Source of the DNA: Christensenella sp. UBA3770
Lineage (GTDB): Bacteria; Bacillota; Clostridia; Christensenellales; CAG-1252
Reading direction: 5' to 3'
Assembly (NCBI GenBank): GCA_002371075.1
Contig: DFFS01000011.1
Span: 1 to 10,048, forward strand
Length of the DNA stretch: 10,048 nt
Part shown: positions 1 through 5,919 of the stretch, piece after piece
How positions within the stretch are numbered: position 1 is the first letter of the stretch
How the letters are laid out: every line of letters starts with the position of its first letter
Notes under the pieces: model-generated
The model's database searches: none
Told to the model about the DNA's origin: nothing
What the model saw: the letters and a program-made list of their open reading frames with translations, nothing else
Made by a program: the position numbers and the translations under genes

Positions 1-551
1 TTGATGCCGGTCAGAACGATCTCATCCGTGTTTTCCACAAGTCTTATGCACTCTTCACGAATACTTTGCACGGAGCGAGAACGGCATCTGCCGCGCAAAT
101 ACGGAATGATGCAATACGCGCAAAAATTGTTACACCCATCCTCGATCTTAACGTAGGCGCGAGCACGAAAAGCCGTCCCTAACGGTAGGGACTCGTATTC
201 CTCGGGGATATCATAGATATGCACCCCGGAGATCATTTGCAAAACGTCCTCTTTTTTTGCTGTACCGGAAACGTATTTGACGCCCTTGATCGCAAATTGC
301 TCCGCGTTCTTTTCCGAAGCGCAACCGATCACGTAAACGTCGGCGTTGGGGTTGATCCTCCTGACCTTCCCGATAAATTGGCGGGATTTGCGCTCCGCTT
401 CCTTAGTCACGGCGCAGGTGTTGATAATATAGTTATCGGCAAAGACAAGCTCATCCGTCACTTCGTGCCCAAGGTTTTTGAGCCCCGTCATCAAGCTGTC
501 GCATTCGCATTGATTTACTTTGCAACCGATGTTAATTACCGCTGTTTTCAT
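1..551 (-). CDS. mtaB: MtaB, tRNA t6A37 methylthiotransferase (3' end cut off)
   Basis: This radical-SAM enzyme of the MiaB/RimO/MtaB family adds a methylthio group to t6A at tRNA position 37, next to the anticodon. I translated it by hand from the ATG at 551; 183 codons are visible and the gene runs off the left edge. The N-terminal domain has the family cysteines C10 (GCKVNQ), C46 (NTCAVT) and C77 (IGCAS), which would hold the auxiliary cluster. The radical-SAM CxxxCxxC is C140-C144-C147 within EDGCNNFCAYC, followed by IIPYLRGR, and the fragment ends in LTGI. NTCAVT and the KIEDGCNNFCAYCIIP block favour MtaB over MiaB or RimO. The start lies 20 nt inside the rsmE 3' end. A GGAGG sits at 555-559 with only 3 nt before the ATG, tight but usable; no other start is available in frame just upstream. 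Odd: extra cysteines at 15, 17 and 156. It is probably cotranscribed with rsmE. Confidence 0.93.
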   Translation of the reverse strand, partial: MKTAVINIGCKVNQCECDSLMTGLKNLGHEVTDELVFADNYIINTCAVTKEAERKSRQFIGKVRRINPNADVYVIGCASEKNAEQFAIKGVKYVSGTAKKEDVLQMISGVHIYDIPEEYESLPLGTAFRARAYVKIEDGCNNFCAYCIIPYLRGRCRSRSVQSIREECIRLVENTDEIVLTGI

Positions 552-1266
552 AAGCCTCCATATTGTCCGCCAAGAGCACAAGTCCGGCGATACAGGCTGT
601 TTCCGCCCTTAGGATCCGTCTGCCGAGCGTAACGACTTTCGCCCCACGCTGTGCGGCGAAAGCTACCTCTTCTTGTGAAAAACCGCCTTCACTCCCAACG
701 ACCAAAGCGTAAGAACAAGCGTTTTTGTCAAAGACGTCGTCAATACGATCGCCTCTTGCAAGTTCATAACAAAAGATCGTCTGATCAAAGCGGGCTACAT
801 CCGCAATCCCCTCTTCAAAGGAAACGGGAGCATAGATCTCGGGCACAACCGCCCTGCCGCATTGCTTCGCCGACTCCAACGCGATCTTACGCAAGCGATC
901 GAGGTTTTGATTTTTTGCATTCGTAAAGCGCGAGATCAACAAATGGATCTCTGTCGCGCCTACTTCGGTGGCTTTTTGCACGGCGAGATCCGTCTTTTCG
1001 ATCGCGCAAAGATAAAGCGCCAAAGGCTTAGACAGTTCGTTTGCGTTACGTTCGTCCTTTTCTACCTTGCAAGTAAAACTGTTTTTGTCGATCGCGGTGA
1101 CGGTGGCGGTATAGTCGTGCCCGTCTCCGTTGGACAAGATCAAAGTATAACCGACCTTATAGCGGCTGACCTTGATCGCATGGCGAAACTCCTCCCCGGT
1201 TACGATGATCTCGTCACCGACGGCGATATGCCTGCTGTTTTCGACAAAAAAACGCTTAATATCCAT
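532..1266 (-). CDS. rsmE: RsmE, 16S rRNA m3U1498 methyltransferase
   Basis: This SPOUT-class (trefoil-knot) methyltransferase N3-methylates U1498 in the 16S rRNA decoding region using SAM. The protein is 244 aa, the usual family length. An N-terminal PUA-like RNA-binding part (about 1-75, opening RFFVEN) is followed by the knot domain. Family blocks are KTDLAVQKATEVGATEI (91-107), ESAKQCGR (131-138), VGSEGGFSQEE (190-200) and LGRRILRAETA (214-224), the last two forming the SAM-binding knot. The usual GPEGG reads GSEGG here. I chose the ATG at 1266 over the longer in-frame ATG at 1323: the 19 extra residues do not resemble RsmE, and the upstream start falls just at the prmA terminator and upstream of the promoter -35. 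There is no Shine-Dalgarno before 1266, and a TATAAT lies 6 nt upstream, which suggests leaderless initiation. The 3' end overlaps mtaB. Confidence 0.95.
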   Translation of the reverse strand: MDIKRFFVENSRHIAVGDEIIVTGEEFRHAIKVSRYKVGYTLILSNGDGHDYTATVTAIDKNSFTCKVEKDERNANELSKPLALYLCAIEKTDLAVQKATEVGATEIHLLISRFTNAKNQNLDRLRKIALESAKQCGRAVVPEIYAPVSFEEGIADVARFDQTIFCYELARGDRIDDVFDKNACSYALVVGSEGGFSQEEVAFAAQRGAKVVTLGRRILRAETACIAGLVLLADNMEAYENSGN

Positions 1267-1272
1267 AGTTTT

Positions 1273-1301
1273 ATTATAAATCAAATATACATTACTTGCA
1301 A
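1273..1301 (-). promoter_or_regulatory. Predicted rsmE-mtaB promoter
   Basis: On the minus strand, TTGCAA (1301-1296, 4 of 6 to the -35 consensus) is followed by a 17-bp spacer and a perfect TATAAT (1278-1273). Six bases (AAAACT) then separate the -10 from the ATG of rsmE, so the expected +1 is the A of the start codon. Its place just after the prmA terminator supports a separate transcription unit. The -35 is weak and the region is AT-rich, so the match could be partly chance. Confidence 0.62.
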
Positions 1302-1312
1302 TGGTTTTACAC

Positions 1313-1345
1313 AAATAAAACAAAAGTGCGAGAATACTCGCACTT
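1313..1345 (-). terminator. Rho-independent terminator after prmA
   Basis: Two bases past the prmA stop, a perfect 9-bp stem (AAGTGCGAG / CTCGCACTT) closes a 4-nt TATT loop (1345-1324). On the minus strand it is followed by a T-rich tail, TTGTTTTATTT. The plus strand lacks a comparable T tract directly after the stem, so the terminator serves the hrcA-prmA unit. The G and A interruptions in the tail may lower efficiency. Confidence 0.75.
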
Positions 1346-1347
1346 AG

Positions 1348-2256
1348 TCAAATCTTTTTCAGAAGCAAGCCGACCCATATGCCGTCTGTCTCGCGCTTAA
1401 CAAGCTCAAAACTCTTTTTGAGAAACTTTTCAAGCAACGGCTTTTCAAATTTGTCTATGATGCCGCTCATGATCAAGTAGCCGCCTTGCTTTATGACCTG
1501 ATCGGCGTTTTCCATTTTGGAAAGGATGTCGGCGGTGATGTTTGCAAGAACGACGTCGGTTTGTTTGTCGATCCCTTCAAGCAACGATCCTTGTTCCGCA
1601 TTAGCGGAAACCTCATTTAATGAAAGGTTTTCCTTAAGGTTGTTTAGCGCGGAAGCATCGATATCTCTAAACAGGCACTCCTTTGCACCCAGTCGCAGCG
1701 ACGCGATACCGAGGATCCCGCTGCCACACCCCGTGTCAATGACGGATTTGCCGTTAAAATCAATGTTGCGCATCAACGAAAGGCAAAGGCGCGTGCTTTC
1801 GTGTTCGCCGGTGCCAAACGCCGAACCCGGGTTGATATAGACGATCTTTCCCGCGCCGACTTCGTCCCTTTTCCAAATCGGCACGACCTTGATATCCCCT
1901 ACTTCGATGATCTTGTAGAATTTTTTCCAATCTTCCGTCCAATCCTCTTGCGCCACTTCTTCAACGGTCACGTCAAGGGGTAAAGCAAACGGACAATTGG
2001 TCCTAACGTTATCCAGCTTTTCCGTCAAATCATCGGATATTTCCGAAAAATCACCATCATAATAGGCGATGACTTTCACCTGATCCGAACGCGATAAAAC
2101 GGCGTCTTCAACATAGTCCCACACCAATTCGGAATTCCAAAGTTCCGCAACGTCTGTTTTGTCTTCGACAACCACGCCGGAACGGGAATACTCGTACAAA
2201 ACGTCCGACACGATCTCGGCGCCTTCATGCGTTGTGGCACAAGTGATCTTGATCAT
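1348..2256 (-). CDS. prmA: PrmA, ribosomal protein L11 methyltransferase
   Basis: This SAM-dependent enzyme methylates ribosomal protein L11 on several amino groups. It is 302 aa, close to the usual 290-315. The N-terminal substrate-recognition domain (about 1-95) leads to the conserved linker EDWTEDWKKFYK (104-115) and IEVGD. A class I methyltransferase fold follows, with motif I VIDTGCGSG (172-180), the acidic DID (198-200) and the ANI block (238-240). The family signature usually reads DPGxAFGTGTHxTT; here it is NPGSAFGTGEHEST (142-155), so the leading Asp is Asn. The ATG overlaps the dnaJ stop as ATGA, indicating translational coupling; a GGAG lies 11 nt upstream (2268-2271). It is the last gene of the heat-shock unit, as in Bacillus. 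Identification is firm; unchanged activity is inferred. Confidence 0.95.
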   Translation of the reverse strand: MIKITCATTHEGAEIVSDVLYEYSRSGVVVEDKTDVAELWNSELVWDYVEDAVLSRSDQVKVIAYYDGDFSEISDDLTEKLDNVRTNCPFALPLDVTVEEVAQEDWTEDWKKFYKIIEVGDIKVVPIWKRDEVGAGKIVYINPGSAFGTGEHESTRLCLSLMRNIDFNGKSVIDTGCGSGILGIASLRLGAKECLFRDIDASALNNLKENLSLNEVSANAEQGSLLEGIDKQTDVVLANITADILSKMENADQVIKQGGYLIMSGIIDKFEKPLLEKFLKKSFELVKRETDGIWVGLLLKKI

Positions 2257-3395
2257 TTTTTAATAAACTCCGAGAATTTCTTCTGTTTGGGGGATTGATT
2301 TGGCGTAAGCGTTTTTTCAAATTCCGCAAGCATTTCCTTCTGTTGTCTGGAAAGACCCGAAGGGGTTTGCACCTGTACGGTGAAATAAATGTCGCCGCGT
2401 TGCTCGCTCTTGATCTTTTTCACGCCCTTCCCCGACATACGGCACATCGTGCCGCTCTGCGTTCCTTCCGCGATCTTATACTTCTGAACGCCGTCCAAGG
2501 TGGGAACGTCGATCTCCCCGCCAAGCGTCGCCGTCGTGTAGGAAATGGGGATATCAAAATAGATGTCGTATCCCTTTCTCTTAAACAACGGATGCGGTCT
2601 GACGTTGACGATCAAAATGAAATTTCCTTTTGCGCCGCCGTTCTTGCCGCAGTTTCCCTCGTTTGCGAAACTCAGCATTTGTCCGTTATCGATCCCTGCC
2701 GGGATGTTAGCGTGGATCACGCGGGAATGCTTGACGGAGCCCTTTCCCCCGCAAGTACGACACGTGTCGGTGATAATCCTGCCGTTGCCGCGACAATCGG
2801 GACAGACGCTTTGCACAACTTGTTGCCCGAAAATCGTATTTTGACGCATCGTAACGCGCCCCATTCCGCCGCATCTGCCGCAGGTCTTATAGGCGGTTCC
2901 GTTTTTCGCGCCCGTTCCGTGACAATCCGCGCAAGTCTCCTGTCTGGTGATCTGAATATCCTTTTGAACGCCTTTAACGGCTTCCATAAAGTCGATCGTA
3001 ATGGTCGCGGTGATGTCGTCTCCGTCCAAACGACCGTTTGGTCTTTGCGAACGTCTGCCACCGCCGGTGAACGCATTGAAAAAGTCCCCGAAGAAGCTGT
3101 CAAAATCGCCAAATCCCTGCGCACCTGCGTCGCCGCCGAAACCACCGCCCATCGGCCCGTTTTCATCACCGTACTGATCGTATGCGGCGCGTTTTTGGCT
3201 GTCGGACAGTACGTCATAAGCATGATTGATCTTTTTAAACTGCTCTTCCGCCGCTTTGCGCTCAGACTCGGGCTTGGTAGAATAAAGATCGGGATGATAC
3301 TTCTTCGCCATCTTACGATAAGCGGATTTGATCTCATCCTCGCTTGCGTTCTTCTGCACGCCCAATATTTCGTAGTAATCGTATTTTTCTGCCAT
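2253..3395 (-). CDS. dnaJ: DnaJ, Hsp40 co-chaperone (type A)
   Basis: DnaJ delivers unfolded clients to DnaK and stimulates its ATPase in the cytoplasm. The 380-aa protein has the full type A layout. The J domain (about 5-75) has HPD at 34-36. A Gly/Phe-rich linker (about 80-115) follows. The zinc region has four CxxCxGxG repeats with cysteines 155/158, 172/175, 198/201 and 212/215. The C-terminal substrate-binding domains run from about 220 to 345, ending in RGDIYFTVQVQTP. The length is normal and no motif is missing. The gene follows dnaK by 83 nt carrying two hairpins and ends in a 4-nt overlap with prmA. No good Shine-Dalgarno lies directly before the ATG; AAAAGAGG sits further upstream on the far side of a hairpin (see the entry at 3396-3433). 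Expression should follow the CIRCE-controlled operon. Confidence 0.98.
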   Translation of the reverse strand: MAEKYDYYEILGVQKNASEDEIKSAYRKMAKKYHPDLYSTKPESERKAAEEQFKKINHAYDVLSDSQKRAAYDQYGDENGPMGGGFGGDAGAQGFGDFDSFFGDFFNAFTGGGRRSQRPNGRLDGDDITATITIDFMEAVKGVQKDIQITRQETCADCHGTGAKNGTAYKTCGRCGGMGRVTMRQNTIFGQQVVQSVCPDCRGNGRIITDTCRTCGGKGSVKHSRVIHANIPAGIDNGQMLSFANEGNCGKNGGAKGNFILIVNVRPHPLFKRKGYDIYFDIPISYTTATLGGEIDVPTLDGVQKYKIAEGTQSGTMCRMSGKGVKKIKSEQRGDIYFTVQVQTPSGLSRQQKEMLAEFEKTLTPNQSPKQKKFSEFIKK

Positions 3396-3433
3396 AACAC
3401 TATTTTCTCTGTCTTAGACAGAGAACCTCTTTT
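3396..3433 (-). promoter_or_regulatory. dnaJ translation start with hairpin between SD and ATG
   Basis: Reading toward dnaJ, AAAAGAGG (3433-3426) is followed without gap by a perfect 9-bp stem TTCTCTGTC / GACAGAGAA with a TAA loop (3425-3405), then 9 nt, then the ATG at 3395. In linear sequence the GAGG is 30 nt from the ATG, too far for normal use. If the hairpin folds, the effective gap is 9 nt. The base pairing is seen directly; the translational role is inferred. Confidence 0.55.
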
Positions 3434-3442
3434 AACAAAGGA

Positions 3443-3468
3443 TGCAGAGAGGGTTTCCCCTCCCTGCA
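3443..3468 (-). other. Stable GNRA-capped hairpin downstream of dnaK
   Basis: Ten nt past the dnaK stop, an 11-bp stem (TGCAGGGAGGG with CCCTCTCTGCA, one G-U wobble) closes a GAAA tetraloop. The loop is of the GNRA class, which is unusually stable in RNA. No T tract follows on the minus strand, so it is not a standard terminator. A role in protecting the 3' end of grpE-dnaK mRNA or in marking a processing site is plausible but inferred. Confidence 0.65.
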
Positions 3469-3478
3469 AAATCAACGC

Positions 3479-5287
3479 TTATTCGACGGTGCCGTCCCCC
3501 GGGATGTTTCCGTCGTCCGGATTGCCACCGGCGTTCGGATTGTTTGCTTGCTCTTGTTGATAGAGCTTTGTGAAGACGGGGTTGATCGCAGCGCTGAGCT
3601 TGTCGATCGCAGCCTTGATCTTGTCTACGTCGTCGCAATTGATCTCTTCTTTTGCAACCTTAACGGCGTCTTCAACGATCTTTTTATCCTCCTCGCTGAG
3701 CTTGTCTCCGCTGTCTTTAACGGCTTTCTCGGCGGTGTAGATCAGCTGCTCGCCGCTGTTTTTGATCTCAAAGAGCTCCTTGCGCTTGTTGTCTTCTTCC
3801 GCGTACTTTTCGGCGTCCTTGATGGCAGCGTCGATGTCGCTCTCGGAGAGATTGGAGCTTGCGGTCAACGTGATGCTCTGCTCTTTGTTGGTGCCCTTAT
3901 CCTTTGCCTTAACGTTTACGATGCCGTTTGCGTCAATGTCAAAGGTAACTTCGATCTGCGGAATGCCGCGCGGCGCGGGAGCGATGCCGTCAAGGATAAA
4001 CCTGCCAAGCGTCTTGTTGCCGCTTGCCATCGAGCGCTCGCCCTGCAAAACGTGGATTTCAACAGAAGGTTGATTATCCGCTGCGGTGGAGAAGATCTGC
4101 GACTTGCTGGTCGGGATCGTGGTGTTCCTATCAATGAGTTTGGTAAACACGCCGCCCATCGTCTCGATACCGAGGGAAAGCGGAGTGACGTCCAAAAGCA
4201 ACACGTCTTTGACTTCGCCGCCGAGAACGCCCGCCTGAATTGCAGCGCCGATCGCTACGCACTCATCGGGGTTGATGCCCTTATAGGGCTCTTTACCGGT
4301 CAGGTTCCTGACTGCGTCGATGACTGCCGGAATACGGGTGCTACCGCCGACCAAGATGACCTTTGAAATCTCGCTGAATGTGATGCCCGCGTCGCTCATC
4401 GCCTGTTTCGTAGGACGAATGGTGCGTTCCACAAGGTCAGCGGTCAAGCTGTCGAACTTCACTTTGGTGATGTCCATATCAAGGTGCTTGGGGCCGTCTG
4501 CTCCCGCCGTAATAAAGGGCAGGTTCACGTTGGTCTTGGTCATACCTGAAAGCTCGATCTTCGCCTTTTCGGCAGCCTCTTTGATACGCTGCATCGCAAC
4601 CTTATCGGTGGAGAGGTCAACGCCCTCTTTTGCCTTAAATTCGCTTACGATGTAGTCCATAAGCTTCTTGTCGAAGTCGTCGCCGCCGAGCCTCGTATCG
4701 CCGTTTGTGGACAAAACTTCAAACACGCCGTCGCCGATCTCAAGAATGGAAACGTCAAACGTACCGCCGCCGAGGTCGTAGATCAACACCTTTTGGTTTT
4801 TGTTTTCCGACTTATCCAAGCCGTAAGCAAGCGCCGCCGCAGTGGGCTCATTGATGATACGCAACACTTCAAGTCCTGCGATCTTGCCGGCGTCCTTCGT
4901 TGCCTGACGTTGGCTGTCGGAGAAGTATGCCGGAACAGTGATGACCGCTTGGGTGACCTTGCTGCCGATATAAGCCTCCGCATCTTTCTTGAGCTTAGAC
5001 AGGATCATTGCGCTGATCTCTTGCGGAGAATAGCTGTTGTCGTCGATCTTGACGGAATACGTGGTGCCCATCTCCCTCTTGATGCTGGAAACGGTGCGCT
5101 GAGGATTGGTGACCGCCTGGCGCTTTGCCGCCTGTCCGACGATCCTCTCGCCGTCTTTGCTGAAAGCCACGACAGAAGGAGTTGTTCTGCTGCCTTCCGC
5201 GTTTGCGATAACGGTTGCCTCACCGCCTTCCATGACGGCTACGCAAGAATTTGTTGTTCCTAAATCAATACCGATGATCTTTCCCAT
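3479..5287 (-). CDS. dnaK: DnaK, Hsp70 chaperone
   Basis: DnaK is the ATP-dependent Hsp70 chaperone that folds and protects proteins in the cytoplasm. The 602-aa sequence has the nucleotide-binding domain (1 to about 360) with phosphate loop 1 DLGTTNS (8-14), K70, phosphate loop 2 DLGGGTFD (171-178), T198 and the adenosine motif VGGSTRIP (313-320). The hydrophobic linker DVLLLD (361-366) leads to the substrate-binding beta domain and the helical lid (about 480-575). Around residue 75 it lacks the roughly two-dozen-residue insertion of Gram-negative DnaK, a known Gram-positive hallmark. The tail after residue 580 is rich in Asn, Pro, Gly and Asp and ends GDGTVE rather than in a strongly acidic conserved motif. 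The ATG at 5287 has AAAGGAGT (5304-5297) in front. grpE lies 77 nt upstream; hairpins flank the gene on both sides. Confidence 0.99.
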   Translation of the reverse strand: MGKIIGIDLGTTNSCVAVMEGGEATVIANAEGSRTTPSVVAFSKDGERIVGQAAKRQAVTNPQRTVSSIKREMGTTYSVKIDDNSYSPQEISAMILSKLKKDAEAYIGSKVTQAVITVPAYFSDSQRQATKDAGKIAGLEVLRIINEPTAAALAYGLDKSENKNQKVLIYDLGGGTFDVSILEIGDGVFEVLSTNGDTRLGGDDFDKKLMDYIVSEFKAKEGVDLSTDKVAMQRIKEAAEKAKIELSGMTKTNVNLPFITAGADGPKHLDMDITKVKFDSLTADLVERTIRPTKQAMSDAGITFSEISKVILVGGSTRIPAVIDAVRNLTGKEPYKGINPDECVAIGAAIQAGVLGGEVKDVLLLDVTPLSLGIETMGGVFTKLIDRNTTIPTSKSQIFSTAADNQPSVEIHVLQGERSMASGNKTLGRFILDGIAPAPRGIPQIEVTFDIDANGIVNVKAKDKGTNKEQSITLTASSNLSESDIDAAIKDAEKYAEEDNKRKELFEIKNSGEQLIYTAEKAVKDSGDKLSEEDKKIVEDAVKVAKEEINCDDVDKIKAAIDKLSAAINPVFTKLYQQEQANNPNAGGNPDDGNIPGDGTVE

Positions 5288-5315
5288 AGTTTTTTTACTC
5301 CTTTATAATGTATTT

Positions 5316-5328
5316 GAGGCACTGCCTC
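5316..5328 (-). repeat. Short palindrome upstream of dnaK
   Basis: GAGGCA and TGCCTC face each other around one central base, giving a possible 5-bp GC-rich stem with a 3-nt loop in the mRNA. It lies 12 nt before the dnaK Shine-Dalgarno. No T tract follows. Alone it is short; its pairing with the larger palindrome at 5344-5366 makes it worth listing. Confidence 0.45.
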
Positions 5329-5343
5329 GGTGTTTCATATTTG

Positions 5344-5366
5344 AAAGGATAAAGCCTTTATCCTTT
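5344..5366 (-). repeat. Perfect 11-bp palindrome at the grpE 3' end
   Basis: AAAGGATAAAG and CTTTATCCTTT are exact inverted repeats separated by one base. In RNA this gives a 9-bp stem with a 5-nt loop that begins within the grpE stop codon. No run of T follows on either strand, so it is unlikely to be a simple terminator. It could be an mRNA processing or stability element, or a DNA site for a dimeric protein; the sequence does not decide between these. Confidence 0.6.
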
Positions 5367-5919
5367 ATTCGCTTTTTTCCACGCCGACCTTGACCATTGC
5401 GTAACGAATTACCTTGTCGCCGATCTTGTAGCCCCGTTGATAAACTTCAAGCACCTTTCCGACCTCTTCTTCCTCAACTTCCGCACGCTGTACGGCGTTG
5501 TGCAGGTTATGGTCGAAATCGGCGCCTTCCGCAGGGATCTCGCTGACGCCCATCTGTGACAGAGACGTTTCGATTTGCTTTTTGATCAAAAGCAACCCCT
5601 CTTTGGATTTTTCATCCGTGCAGATGCCAAGCGCTCTGTCGATGGAATCAATCGCGGGCAGAATCGCTTCGACGGCGTTTGCCGTGCCCTCGCGCCTTGC
5701 GCTCACGGTCGCTTCCTGATTTCTTCTGCGGAAGTTCTCGTAATCGGCGCGAAGCCTCAGATAATTGTCCTTTTCAACCTTAAGTTGTTCCTTAAGAGCC
5801 TCCACTTCGGGATTCGCTTTGGGCTGCTCTTCTTGGATCATCTCTTCGGTGTCAAAGGAGATCACTTCTTCGGCGGATTTTTCTGTCTTCTTTTTATTTT
5901 CGTGTGCGGATTTCGCCAT
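5365..5919 (-). CDS. grpE: GrpE, nucleotide exchange factor for DnaK
   Basis: GrpE is a homodimer that releases ADP from DnaK and resets the chaperone cycle. The 184-aa protein has a charged, disordered N-terminus (1-35), a long coiled-coil helix (about 38-75, with DYENFRRRNQE at 59-69), a four-helix dimer part, and the C-terminal beta domain with FDHNLHNAVQ (135-144) and VYQRGYKIGDKVIRYAMVKV (159-178), the DnaK-contacting region. I chose the ATG at 5919 over an in-frame ATG at 6006. The later start has AAGGAG 7-8 nt upstream and gives a normal GrpE N-terminus, MAKSAHENKK; the extra 29 residues of the longer form are Thr/Arg-rich, unlike GrpE, and lie wholly within hrcA. It overlaps the hrcA 3' end by 26 nt, suggesting translational coupling. 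Confidence 0.97.
   Translation of the reverse strand: MAKSAHENKKKTEKSAEEVISFDTEEMIQEEQPKANPEVEALKEQLKVEKDNYLRLRADYENFRRRNQEATVSARREGTANAVEAILPAIDSIDRALGICTDEKSKEGLLLIKKQIETSLSQMGVSEIPAEGADFDHNLHNAVQRAEVEEEEVGKVLEVYQRGYKIGDKVIRYAMVKVGVEKSE

Noticed and set aside
1267..1323. A longer RsmE starting at the ATG at 1323
   Set aside because: That start directly abuts the prmA terminator stem and lies upstream of the predicted promoter; the added residues do not match the RsmE N-terminus, which normally begins near RFFV.
2295..3560. A 421-codon open frame on the plus strand across dnaJ
   Set aside because: It is exactly antisense to a complete DnaJ, has no recognisable family, and its low-complexity Arg/Ala/Leu content is what the complement of dnaJ codons would give.
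5301..5335. An internal dnaK promoter around the ATTATAA before the Shine-Dalgarno
   Set aside because: No matching -35 at the right distance; the AT-rich bases more simply form the spacer before AAAGGAGT.
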